DNA from: Pseudoduganella buxea
GTDB lineage: Bacteria > Pseudomonadota > Gammaproteobacteria > Burkholderiales > Burkholderiaceae_D
Direction: 5' to 3'
NCBI RefSeq assembly: GCF_009720835.1
Contig: NZ_WNKZ01000015.1
Span: 16,918-80,917 of the forward strand
Length of the DNA: 64,000 nt
The position numbers were made by a program, and so were the translations under genes. Numbering within the stretch: the first letter of the stretch is position 1; every line of letters starts with the position of its first letter. Below the pieces are notes generated by a model that saw only the letters and a program-made list of their open reading frames with translations, had not been told where the DNA came from and made no database searches. Shown here one piece after another: positions 35,766 through 44,499 of this stretch.

Positions 35766-38027
35766 ATGAAGTTTTCCCGCACCTCGACGTTGCAGCTCCT
35801 ATTCACAGCATGCACCGCAACGATTGGGAGTAATGCCAGCGCCGACTGGGCCGTGCATCCGGATCCGATGGTGATTACTGCCGCGCCCAAGGCTTGGACG
35901 ACCCAGGTTGCGAATCCGCCCGTTTTTTCCTGGCCGCGCCACAGTAGCAATCCGCCATCTTATGTTCTTGAGGTCAAGAATGGTAGCACAGTATACAAGA
36001 CTTATACTGCTACGCGCAACTGGCTTCTACCGTCCGAGCCCCTGGCGGACGGCACCTACACATGGCGTGTACGCCCGTCGAACAATGCCACCGCATGGTC
36101 CGATCCCCGTTATTTTTACGTCAATTCGCTGACGGCACGCTTTGTTGTGCCCGATGATGCCGTCCTGCGCTCGCAAATTGCCGCCAAGCCACATCCTCGT
36201 GCGATTTCCACCCCGCCTTACAGTGCGTGGCCGGCCGCGTTGAAACTGGAACGCGGTGCTGCCCTGACGCGCCTAAAGACGGAGATCGACTGGGCCACGC
36301 CCCGCCTCGCAGTCCCGAAGGACAGCGACTGGGCGCTGACCTCCACGACGACCGTGACGGCCCAGACGGCAGCGCAGATCGCCGCCGTACGCCAGGCAAT
36401 CTTCGCCAACGGCCGCCAGCTGGAAGCTGCGTCGCTGCTGTACCGCCTGACGGGCGAGCAGAAGTACCTGACCGAGACGCTGGTGCGGGGCGACGCGTTG
36501 GCCGCGCTCGATGTCAATGGCGCGACCAGCTACGTCAGCCAGGACCAGGGCACCCGCGTGATCGCGCTGTCGCTCGCCAAGGCCTACGATGCGCTGAACG
36601 GCGCCCTGGACAGCACCCGCAAGGCCAAATGGTTGAGCATCATCGACCAGCGTACGACCGTCATCTATAACGACCTGTCGAACAACGCAGGTCGGATGGA
36701 CCAGTACCCCTTCGACTCGCACGGCGGTACCAACCTGGCATATGTGGCACTGATCGCCACCTTGACCATGGGCGATATCGCCAATGCAACCAGGTGGTTC
36801 GATTTCTCGTTCCGCGCATCGGTGGCATCGACCAGCGTATGGAGCGGCCCGGAAGGTGGTTATGCCAACGGTACATCGTATGCCCAGTACAGCGCAGAGA
36901 TCTTCCAGCAAGTTTGGCAGCCCCTGCTGATCGCCACCGGCGTCGACATGTTCTCCAAGCCCTGGTCGGTCGGCTTCATGCGCTTCTTGGCCCACTTTGT
37001 TCCGCCTGGCCAGAAACGTCACCTGTTTGGCGACGAGCAGGAACTCGTCCCGACCGGCTATGTGTTCAAGGGCTTTGCCGCCAATTTCTCGACGAACCAG
37101 GCCAACTGGTACTACAAGGCCATTCCTGGCGAAATGGAAGCGCTGAAGATGCTGCAGGCACCATATCCACTGCCCGTCACGAAAGCCGCGGGCACGGGAG
37201 TCATGCCCAACGCCGGCGTGTATCCGAGCATCGGCTGGGTCGCCATGCACAGCAGCATGGCCGATCTGAAACGTACTTCGCTGTACTTCAAGTCCAGTCC
37301 GTACGGTTCGTATAACCACAGCCATGCGGACCAGAATTCGTTCGTGCTGATGAAGTCGGGCAACGCCCTGCTGGCCCAATCCGGTTATTCGGATTACTTC
37401 GGTTCGCCGAATGCCGCCAACTGGTACCGCCAGACCAAGGCCCACAATGCCATTACGTTCGACGGCGGCAAGGGCCAGATCACGGACGGCTACACGCAGG
37501 AAGGGTACAACCGCCAGAAGATGTTCGGTGGCAAGATCACGGCGTTCTCGACGACCAGCACCCTCGACTATGCGGAAGGCGATGCGACGCCCACCTACGG
37601 CGGCGCGCTGAACTCGGCGATCCGCAAGGTGTGGTACCTGCGTTCCAGTAACGCGGCAGTCATCATGGACAAGCTGGTCGCACCGACGGCCGTGAAGTAC
37701 GAATGGAACTTCCACTCGTTCTCGCCCATGGTCTATGACGCAGCCTCGAAAAAGGTCACGGTGGCCAGTGCCGATGCGACCGAGCGTGTCTGCGTGCGGC
37801 CGATCACACCGGCTTCCGTGAACTTCGAAAAACGGACGGCCGTGGTGGCGCCCAAGGCCGGCACGGTGGAAGATCACGGTGCCTTCGTCAGCCTGGCACC
37901 GGTTACGTCACAGGAATTCCTCATCCTGCTCGACGTCGGTTGCAAGAACCCTGCCGTACAGCTGACGGCAACGGCAAGCGGCCGTACGCTGAAAGTGGGC
38001 ACCCAGACCTTGGCGCTGCCGAATTAA
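35766..38027 (+). CDS. Secreted heparinase II/III-type polysaccharide lyase
   Basis: A 753-residue exported protein. Signal peptide to about NASA (residue 26), then a fibronectin-like N-terminal beta domain (PPVFSWPRHSSNPPSYVLEV, YTWRVRPS, about 45-125) as in DUF4962 proteins. A long alpha-helical toroid follows (about 150-450). The heparinase II/III beta-sheet domain comes last, with GSYNHSHADQNSFVLMKSGN and KAHNAITFDGG holding the likely catalytic His/Tyr/Asn residues. Lyases of this class cut uronic-acid polymers by beta-elimination, which fits the uronate pathway (algD) in the cluster. It could trim or release the polymer. GGAGA precedes the ATG and a terminator follows the stop. Confidence 0.85.
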   Translation: MKFSRTSTLQLLFTACTATIGSNASADWAVHPDPMVITAAPKAWTTQVANPPVFSWPRHSSNPPSYVLEVKNGSTVYKTYTATRNWLLPSEPLADGTYTWRVRPSNNATAWSDPRYFYVNSLTARFVVPDDAVLRSQIAAKPHPRAISTPPYSAWPAALKLERGAALTRLKTEIDWATPRLAVPKDSDWALTSTTTVTAQTAAQIAAVRQAIFANGRQLEAASLLYRLTGEQKYLTETLVRGDALAALDVNGATSYVSQDQGTRVIALSLAKAYDALNGALDSTRKAKWLSIIDQRTTVIYNDLSNNAGRMDQYPFDSHGGTNLAYVALIATLTMGDIANATRWFDFSFRASVASTSVWSGPEGGYANGTSYAQYSAEIFQQVWQPLLIATGVDMFSKPWSVGFMRFLAHFVPPGQKRHLFGDEQELVPTGYVFKGFAANFSTNQANWYYKAIPGEMEALKMLQAPYPLPVTKAAGTGVMPNAGVYPSIGWVAMHSSMADLKRTSLYFKSSPYGSYNHSHADQNSFVLMKSGNALLAQSGYSDYFGSPNAANWYRQTKAHNAITFDGGKGQITDGYTQEGYNRQKMFGGKITAFSTTSTLDYAEGDATPTYGGALNSAIRKVWYLRSSNAAVIMDKLVAPTAVKYEWNFHSFSPMVYDAASKKVTVASADATERVCVRPITPASVNFEKRTAVVAPKAGTVEDHGAFVSLAPVTSQEFLILLDVGCKNPAVQLTATASGRTLKVGTQTLALPN

Positions 38028-38078
38028 GCCTTGCGGCACGGCCGGATCGAGTGGCCGTGCCCGTATCGCCTCAAGAAC

Positions 38079-38110
38079 CCCGTCATGCGCAGCATGGCGG
38101 GTTTTTTTTT
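38079..38110 (+). terminator. Rho-independent terminator
   Basis: CCCGTCATG (38079-38087) pairs with CATGGCGGG (38093-38101) over a 5-base loop (one G-T pair), followed by nine T (38102-38110). It ends the lyase transcript. Confidence 0.93.
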
Positions 38111-38179
38111 GTCACGGATCCCTGTAAAGTTTCCTAGGCGCCATTCGTGCTCGGAAAGAAATTTATTTGTGTTAAGATT

Positions 38180-38209
38180 TTGACAGTACAAATGTTGTCC
38201 ACTTGTATA
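38180..38209 (+). promoter_or_regulatory. Candidate promoter for the CapK-GT4-lyase operon
   Basis: TTGACA (38180-38185) and TGTATA (38204-38209) are 18 bp apart. The -35 lies within GATTTTGACAG (38176-38186), which recurs at 38262-38272. The 340 bp up to the next ATG are otherwise non-coding and AT-rich. Confidence 0.5.
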
Positions 38210-38450
38210 CACGTGCTTGGGAGCATGTTGCCGCGCCGGTTCCTACAGTGCGGGAACGGCGGATTTTGACAGCGCCGGCCTCCGCCGCAAAAAACAGTGC
38301 TGCACTGCGTCAAAATTTTTGTCATAATATTACGAGTTTGACCGGCTGGGGTGGTTTTGTCTGCCTCAGGGAACTATTCATCGGGGCATGTGCCCCGGCT
38401 GCCGCAAAGGCGGACGGGCCCCGATTCACCGCTTTCAATGGAATTCTTGG

Positions 38451-39764
38451 ATGAGTTATCTAGATTGGCTTGAGAAACAGTATTACACGTACCGCAAGTA
38501 CATTCCGGCACGCGTGCTGTATCACCCCGCGTATTTCGATGTGATGGGACTGCTCGACGCCAGCCCGGAAGTCAAGCGTGCCCAGGCCGATAACCGTCTG
38601 CGGCACATCCTGACCTCGGCCTGCACCCACGTGCCTTTCTACCGCAGCACCATCAAGCTCACCGCGGCGGAACTGGCCAACGAGGCGCCGCGCGACCTGC
38701 TGCAGCGCTTCCCCTTCCTGACGAAGGCGGAAATCATGAGTCGCCAGCGCGATTTCCTGGACGAGCGGCTCAATCCGAAATACCTGAACTATGTCACCAG
38801 CGGCGGCTCGTCGGGGCAGGGCATCGGCATGTGGCGCAACAAGCGCCTGGCCGATATCGAAAAGGCCTTCCTGACCCACGAATGGGGCAAGACCGGATTT
38901 ACGTTCGACAAGAGCATGTACCTGCGCATCGGTGCCGATGCGCGCCGCCTCGCGCACGAGGACCCCACCCGCGTCATCGGCAACCGGCTGTTGCTGTCGC
39001 CGTACCATATCGAGCCGAAGCACCGCGACCACATCCTGCGCGCGTTGAACGAAGTCAAGCCGGCCTATGTGCACGCCTATCCCAGCTCGGCGTCCGCTTT
39101 GGCCGAAGTAATCCGGGACAGTGACCTGGACTTCAAGGTCAGGGCCGTCTTCCTTGTCTCCGAGCCTGTCACGCGACAGCAACTGGTGGCCATCGACAGC
39201 CTGTTCCACGCTCCCACTTCGATGAGCTACGGCCAGTCCGAGCGCACCAACCTGGCGTTCGCGGGCTTTCACGCCGGCCAGTACCAGCCGTACCGGTTCG
39301 AGCCCCTGTATGCCGTGACGGAAAACCGCATCGAGGGCAGTTCCGCCGAAATCGTCGGCACGTCGCTGTGGAACGATGTCATGCCGCTGATCCGTTACCG
39401 CACCAACGATTTCGGCCGCGTCGATGCCGACGGGCTGTGCGAAGTCATCGACGGGCGCGACCAGGAATTCCTCATCGACCGCACGGGCAACCGCATTCCC
39501 GGCCTGTCCATCGTCATCGACGAAGTGACCTGGGATTTCGTGCGGCTGTACCAGATCCGGCAAAAGACGCCCGGCGCGATCCGCCTGGCGGTGGTGGGCA
39601 AGCACGGCCCCCTGAGCGCGGAGCAGCGCGAGTTCGTGCTGGGCGCGCAGCTCAAGCGTTGGGGCACCTTCTTCGATATCGACCTGGAAGAAGTCCAGGA
39701 TATTCCCCTGGCGCCGAACGGCAAGCGCAAGCTGGTCGAAACGCGCGAACGCGCCGCGGCCTGA
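38451..39764 (+). CDS. CapK/PaaK-like adenylate-forming enzyme
   Basis: A 437-residue protein related to phenylacetate-CoA ligase and to CapK of capsule clusters. The P-loop-like YVTSGGSSGQGIGMW (about 107-121), the SYGQSERTNLAF segment where aryl-CoA ligases have YGxTE, and RTNDFGRVD with the ribose-binding Asp are present. The C-terminal Lys of APNGKRKLVETR completes the pattern. Members of this subfamily in polysaccharide loci are thought to activate an acyl or amino acid group for transfer to a sugar; the substrate is unknown. ATG 38451 begins MSYLDWLEKQYY, the conserved start; an in-frame ATG at 38388 is less likely. Confidence 0.82.
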   Translation: MSYLDWLEKQYYTYRKYIPARVLYHPAYFDVMGLLDASPEVKRAQADNRLRHILTSACTHVPFYRSTIKLTAAELANEAPRDLLQRFPFLTKAEIMSRQRDFLDERLNPKYLNYVTSGGSSGQGIGMWRNKRLADIEKAFLTHEWGKTGFTFDKSMYLRIGADARRLAHEDPTRVIGNRLLLSPYHIEPKHRDHILRALNEVKPAYVHAYPSSASALAEVIRDSDLDFKVRAVFLVSEPVTRQQLVAIDSLFHAPTSMSYGQSERTNLAFAGFHAGQYQPYRFEPLYAVTENRIEGSSAEIVGTSLWNDVMPLIRYRTNDFGRVDADGLCEVIDGRDQEFLIDRTGNRIPGLSIVIDEVTWDFVRLYQIRQKTPGAIRLAVVGKHGPLSAEQREFVLGAQLKRWGTFFDIDLEEVQDIPLAPNGKRKLVETRERAAA

Positions 39765-39879
39765 ACGGGCCCGCAGGTTTCAGGAGGCGCCTTGCCCCGT
39801 CGGGGCGCCCGGGATGGCCCGAGTGTCGAAGCCCAGGCCACGGTGCCGTGTGCGAGTTCAATGCTGTGATGAATGGATT

Positions 39880-40950
39880 ATGAAGAAGGTCAAGAAGATT
39901 GTAATGCTGGGAACGAGCCTGGCGACAAAAGGGGGCATTGCCTCCGTCGTCCAGGTCTACCAGGACTGCGGGCTGTTCAGCCGGTTCCCCCTCCACTATA
40001 TCGCCACGCACTGCGACGGCGGCGGCAAGGCCAAGCTGCAGATCATGCTGCGTGCCTATGTGGAATTGCTGGGCATGCTCATTGCAGGCAAGGTCGGGCT
40101 GGTGCATATCCATGTCGCCTCGCGGGCCAGTTTCTGGCGCAAGTACGGCCTGTTCCAGCTGGCCCACCTGTTCGGCGTGCCGTCCATCCTGCACCTGCAT
40201 GGCGGCGGCTTCGCCACCTTCTATGAAAAAGAATGCGGTCCCGTCAAGCGCTGGCTGATCCGCCGGCTGTACGATAATGTCAGCCAGGTGCTGGTGATGT
40301 CGCAGCAATGGCAGGCCTGGGTGCGTGGTATCAGCAGCAATCCCCGCATCAGCGCACTGTACAACCCCGTCATCGCGGGACCGGCTCCGGCCGATTGGGC
40401 CGGCCGCGACGCGGCCTCCGTGCTGACCCTGGGACGCATGAACAAGGGCAAGGGCAGCTACGATTTGCTGGCCGCTGCGGCCGCCATGCCGCAGCCGGTG
40501 CGCCTGCTGCTGGGCGGCGATGGCGAACTGGAGCAGGTACGCCAGCGGGCCAACGAGCTGGGCATCGGCGACCGTCTGGAATTGCTGGGCTGGGTCGGCC
40601 CGGAGCAGAAACCCGGCTACCTGGCCCGCGCCACGCTGTTTGCGCTGCCTTCGTACGCCGAAGGCCTGCCGATGAGCGTGCTCGAGGCCATGGCGGCCGG
40701 ATTGCCGGTCATCACCACGCCCGTTGGCGGCATCCCGGATGCCGTCACCGATGGCGTCGAAGGGTTCCTCGTGCAGCCGGGCGATGTCCAGACGCTGCGC
40801 GAGAAGCTGCAGCTGCTGCTGCAGGACCCCGAACTTGCCCGGCGCATGGGCGCGGCCGGCCGGCGCAAGATCGAAACCACATTCGCCAGCACGGTGGTCA
40901 TGCCACGGCTGGAGCAGATTTACCTTGACTTGGGAAGTGCGCAGCGATGA
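39880..40950 (+). CDS. Family 4 glycosyltransferase (GT-B)
   Basis: A 356-residue retaining glycosyltransferase. KKIVMLGTSLATKGGIASVV forms the N-terminal Rossmann entry. VLTLGRMNKGKGSYDLLAAA and RLLLGGDGELE start the C-terminal domain, and SYAEGLPMSVLEAMAAGLPVITT holds the ExxxxxxxE nucleotide-sugar motif. It should transfer a sugar in building the repeat unit. ATG 39880 (MKKVKKIVML) is chosen over ATG 39814, which would add an Arg/Cys-rich tail. It overlaps the next gene by four bases (40947-40950). Confidence 0.88.
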   Translation: MKKVKKIVMLGTSLATKGGIASVVQVYQDCGLFSRFPLHYIATHCDGGGKAKLQIMLRAYVELLGMLIAGKVGLVHIHVASRASFWRKYGLFQLAHLFGVPSILHLHGGGFATFYEKECGPVKRWLIRRLYDNVSQVLVMSQQWQAWVRGISSNPRISALYNPVIAGPAPADWAGRDAASVLTLGRMNKGKGSYDLLAAAAAMPQPVRLLLGGDGELEQVRQRANELGIGDRLELLGWVGPEQKPGYLARATLFALPSYAEGLPMSVLEAMAAGLPVITTPVGGIPDAVTDGVEGFLVQPGDVQTLREKLQLLLQDPELARRMGAAGRRKIETTFASTVVMPRLEQIYLDLGSAQR

Positions 40951-42938
40951 GTACAGTTGCGTGGAAGATCAATCGTCTCCGATTGATGGGTGTGCCGGAA
41001 ATCCTGTGGCGCGTGCAGCAGATGGCGCAGAAGAAGGCCAGCAAGGTTGGCTTCGGCCTGGTGGCAAAGGTCCCGGCGCCGTCGCTGGCGCGCTTTGGCG
41101 CGCCCTTCGTTGCCGGTGCGCCGCAGGACGTGGCCGCCTTGCGCGAAGCGGCGGACGCGGTGCTGGCGGGACGCTGGAACGTGTTTGCGATGAAGGGCAT
41201 GAACCTGGGCTTCCCGCCCCAGTGGAACCGCGATCCGAAGACGGGTACCGCAGCGCCGATGAAGCTGGGCAAGGCCATCGACTACCGGCGCGAGTCCGTC
41301 GTGGGCGATATCAAATACCTGTGGGAACCGAGCCGGCACCTGGAACTGGTGACCCTGGCGCTGGCGTGGCGCGCCACCGGCGAGCAGCGCTATGCCGCTG
41401 GCGCCCGGCTGCTGCTGGAATCCTGGTTCGACCAGTGTCCTTACCCGATGGGGGTTCACTGGACCAGCTCGCTGGAACTGGCCGTGCGCCTGCTGAACTG
41501 GGCGTTTGCCTGGCAGTTGCTGGGTGGTGCGGACAGTGCCTTGTTCAAGGGCGAGGAGGGCACGCGCTTCCAGCGCCGCTGGCTCGATAATATCTACCGG
41601 CACTGCCACTTCATCCGCGGGTACTTCTCGCGCCACTCGTCGGCCAACAACCACCTGTTCGGTGAATACATGGGCCTGTTCGTCGCCAGCGTGCAATGGC
41701 CATGCTGGCCGGAAAGCGCGCGCTGGGAGGCGCTGGCCCGCCGTGGCCTGGAAGTCGAGGCCCTGAAACAGAATACCGAAGACGGCGTCAACCGGGAGCA
41801 GGCGATCTATTACCAGCACGAGGTGATGGACATGATGTTGCTGTGCCATCACATCGGCCTGGCCAACGGTGCCGGTTTCTCCGCCCCTTACCTCGAACGG
41901 CTGGAGCGCCTGGCCGAGTTCGTTGCCGCGCTGATGGACGTGGGCGGCAATGTGCCGATGACGGGCGACGCCGACGACGCCCAGATGGTGCGCCTGTCGT
42001 ACGAAGGCGGCTGGAGCCCGTACCGCTCGCTGCTGGCCAGCTGCGCGCTGTTGTTCCAGCGGAGCGACTTCAAGCGCAAGGCGGGCGCGCTGGACGACAA
42101 GAACCGCTGGCTGTTCGGCGCCGATGCCGCGGCGCGGTGGCAAGCCTTGCCGACGGCCGGCGCCGAGCAGCCCGTCACGGCCTTCCCCCAGGGCGGCTAT
42201 TTCCTGCTCGGCAAGGATTTCGGCACGCCGGACGAAGTGCGGGTCGTAATCGACTGCGCGCCGCTGGGCTACCTGTCGATCGCCGCGCACGGTCATGCCG
42301 ATGCTTTGTCCTTCACGCTGTCGGCCGGCGGCGAGGAGCTGCTGATCGATCCCGGTACCTATGCGTATCACACGCAGAAGATGTGGCGCGATTACTTCCG
42401 CAGCACGGCGGCCCACAACACGGTGCAGGTTGACCGGCAGGACCAGTCCGAAATCGGCGGCAACTTCATGTGGCTGAAGAAGGCCAACGCCCGGTTGCTG
42501 TCGCACCAGGCGGACGGCGCGGTACAGCACTTCGAAGGCGAGCACGACGGCTACCGGCGCCTGGCCGACCCGGTCGGGCACCGGCGCCGCATCGAATTCG
42601 ATGCCACGGCCGGGATGCTGGTCGTGACGGATGTGCTGGAATGCCGCGGCGAGCACGACATCGCACTGCACTGGCAGTTTGCCGAAGGCTGCACTGTCAC
42701 CGTCGCCGGTGGCGGCCTGCGCGTCAACGGCCGCCGGCAGTCCCTGGCTATGACGTGCTCGTCGGGCAACGACGTGGAGCTGCTGCGTGGCAGCGACGTG
42801 CCGCTGGGCGGCTGGATCTCGCGCCAGTTCGACGAAAAGAGTCCGATCAGCACGGCCGTCTGGCACGCCCGCATCGCCGGCACGACGACGTTCGTCACGC
42901 ATATCCGCATTGGACATGGCGGGACCCGTCAGGAATGA
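40947..42938 (+). CDS. Heparinase II/III family protein (alginate-lyase-like)
   Basis: A 663-residue protein with an alpha/alpha toroid (about 90-370) and a C-terminal beta domain. The catalytic region is clear: YLSIAAHGHADALSFTLS, IDPGTYAYH and AAHNTVQVDRQDQSE. No signal peptide is obvious at ATG 40947 (MSTVAWKINRLRLMGVPE), so it may work in the cytoplasm or use another route, unlike the secreted lyase at 35766. In exopolysaccharide loci such proteins may degrade stalled polymer or act as modifying enzymes. It is translationally coupled to the GT4 gene. Confidence 0.87.
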   Translation: MSTVAWKINRLRLMGVPEILWRVQQMAQKKASKVGFGLVAKVPAPSLARFGAPFVAGAPQDVAALREAADAVLAGRWNVFAMKGMNLGFPPQWNRDPKTGTAAPMKLGKAIDYRRESVVGDIKYLWEPSRHLELVTLALAWRATGEQRYAAGARLLLESWFDQCPYPMGVHWTSSLELAVRLLNWAFAWQLLGGADSALFKGEEGTRFQRRWLDNIYRHCHFIRGYFSRHSSANNHLFGEYMGLFVASVQWPCWPESARWEALARRGLEVEALKQNTEDGVNREQAIYYQHEVMDMMLLCHHIGLANGAGFSAPYLERLERLAEFVAALMDVGGNVPMTGDADDAQMVRLSYEGGWSPYRSLLASCALLFQRSDFKRKAGALDDKNRWLFGADAAARWQALPTAGAEQPVTAFPQGGYFLLGKDFGTPDEVRVVIDCAPLGYLSIAAHGHADALSFTLSAGGEELLIDPGTYAYHTQKMWRDYFRSTAAHNTVQVDRQDQSEIGGNFMWLKKANARLLSHQADGAVQHFEGEHDGYRRLADPVGHRRRIEFDATAGMLVVTDVLECRGEHDIALHWQFAEGCTVTVAGGGLRVNGRRQSLAMTCSSGNDVELLRGSDVPLGGWISRQFDEKSPISTAVWHARIAGTTTFVTHIRIGHGGTRQE

Positions 42939-42978
42939 ACGACCGGCGTGCTGACGCATGTCCCGGGAAAATCTTGTA

Positions 42979-43030
42979 GTCACAATTGTGTTGTAAAATG
43001 CATATTGGAATCGCTGTCACACTTGTGTTC
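42979..43030 (+). promoter_or_regulatory. Duplicated dyad upstream of algD
   Basis: GTCACAATTGTGTTG (42979-42993) contains the perfect palindrome CACAATTGTG and recurs as GTCACACTTGTGTTC (43016-43030), 37 bp further. GTTGTAAAA also occurs twice (42990-42998 and 43054-43062). The spacing of 37 bp puts both sites about 3.5 helix turns apart. Probable regulator-binding region of the sugar-nucleotide operon. Confidence 0.5.
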
Positions 43031-43188
43031 CGGCGGCAGTCTTACTCAATTTCGTTGTAAAAATCGCACCGCCGCTTCACGTCGTGGGGCGACAGCCGCG
43101 ATACGCAAGCCAGCCTTCGGGGCGCCGGGCGTGTCAAGCCGATCAGGTGCGATGGGCGTAGTAACACAAACATTTAAGGAGCAGTATC

Positions 43189-44499
43189 TTGAAAATCAGT
43201 ATCTTCGGTCTGGGTTATGTGGGCGCCGTGTCGGCGGGTTGCCTGGCGACGGATGGCCATGACGTCATCGGTGTGGACCCGAACCGCACCAAGGTGGACC
43301 TGATCAACGGCGGCACCACGCCGATTATCGAAAAAGACATCGGGGAAATGATTTCCAAGACGGTGCAAGAAGGCAAGCTGCGCGCCACCATCGACGTGCG
43401 CGACGCCGTATTGAACAGCGACATGTCGCTGATCTGCGTCGGTACCCCGTCCCAGCTGAACGGCAACCTCGACCTGTCGCACGTGCGCAAGGTGTGCGAG
43501 CAGATCGGCGAAGCGATCAAGGAAAAGGACAGCTTCCACGTCGTCGTCGCCCGCAGCACGATGCTGCCGGGCTCGATGCGCGCCGTCGTCATCCCCACCC
43601 TGGAACAGGCCTCGGGCAAGAAGGCCGGCGTCGATTTCGGCGTCTGCAACAACCCCGAGTTCCTGCGCGAAGGCACGGCCGTCTACGATTACTACCATCC
43701 GCCGAAGACCGTCATCGGCGAGACCGACGAACGCGCCGGCGAGATGCTGGTCAAGCTGTACGAGAAAATGGAAGCGCCGATGGTGCGCACCGACGTCGAG
43801 ACGGCCGAAATGGTCAAGTACACGGACAACACGTGGCACGCCGTGAAGGTGGCCTTCGCCAACGAGATCGGCAATATCTGCAAGGCCGTCGGCATCGATG
43901 GCCACAAGGTCATGGAGATCTTCTGCCAGGACACCAAGCTGAACCTGTCGCCTTACTACATGAAGCCCGGCTTCGCCTTCGGCGGCTCCTGCCTGCCGAA
44001 AGACGTGCGCGCGCTGACCTACAAGGCCCGTTCGCTGGACCTGGAACTGCCGCTCCTGGATTCGATCCTGCCGTCGAACCGCAAGCAGGTCGAGAAGGGC
44101 GTCAACATGATCGTCGACAAGGGCAACCGCAAGGTCGGCATCCTGGGCTTCTCGTTCAAGGCCGGCACCGACGACCTGCGCGAGTCGCCGCTGGTGGACG
44201 TCATCGAGCACCTGCTGGGCAAGGGCTATGAACTGAAGCTGTACGACAAGAACGTCAACCTGGCCGCGCTGACGGGCGCCAACCAGGACTATATCCTGAA
44301 CCACATTCCGCACATCTCGAAGCTGATGGTGAACTCGATGGAAGAAGTGCTGGCCTTCGCCGACACCGTCGTCATCGGCAACGGCGCGGCCGAATTCAAG
44401 CAGGTTCCCGGCCTGTTGAAGGAAGGCCAGATCATCGTCGACCTGGTACGCATCAGCAAGGAGCAAAGCGGAGGTCAGTACGATGGCATCTGCTGGTAA
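43189..44499 (+). CDS. algD: GDP-mannose 6-dehydrogenase (AlgD type)
   Basis: A 436-residue nucleotide-sugar dehydrogenase that oxidises GDP-mannose to GDP-mannuronate with two NAD+. It resembles Pseudomonas AlgD from end to end: MKISIFGLGYVGAVSAGCL, DLINGG, NPEFLREGTA, FGGSCLPKDVRALTY with the catalytic Cys at residue 268 as in AlgD, and the same last residues GICW. The alternative, UDP-glucose dehydrogenase, fits less well. ManC-type synthesis of GDP-mannose is encoded 3.4 kb downstream. AGGAG precedes the ATG. The GT4 gene begins 17 bases before its stop. Confidence 0.87.
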   Translation: MKISIFGLGYVGAVSAGCLATDGHDVIGVDPNRTKVDLINGGTTPIIEKDIGEMISKTVQEGKLRATIDVRDAVLNSDMSLICVGTPSQLNGNLDLSHVRKVCEQIGEAIKEKDSFHVVVARSTMLPGSMRAVVIPTLEQASGKKAGVDFGVCNNPEFLREGTAVYDYYHPPKTVIGETDERAGEMLVKLYEKMEAPMVRTDVETAEMVKYTDNTWHAVKVAFANEIGNICKAVGIDGHKVMEIFCQDTKLNLSPYYMKPGFAFGGSCLPKDVRALTYKARSLDLELPLLDSILPSNRKQVEKGVNMIVDKGNRKVGILGFSFKAGTDDLRESPLVDVIEHLLGKGYELKLYDKNVNLAALTGANQDYILNHIPHISKLMVNSMEEVLAFADTVVIGNGAAEFKQVPGLLKEGQIIVDLVRISKEQSGGQYDGICW

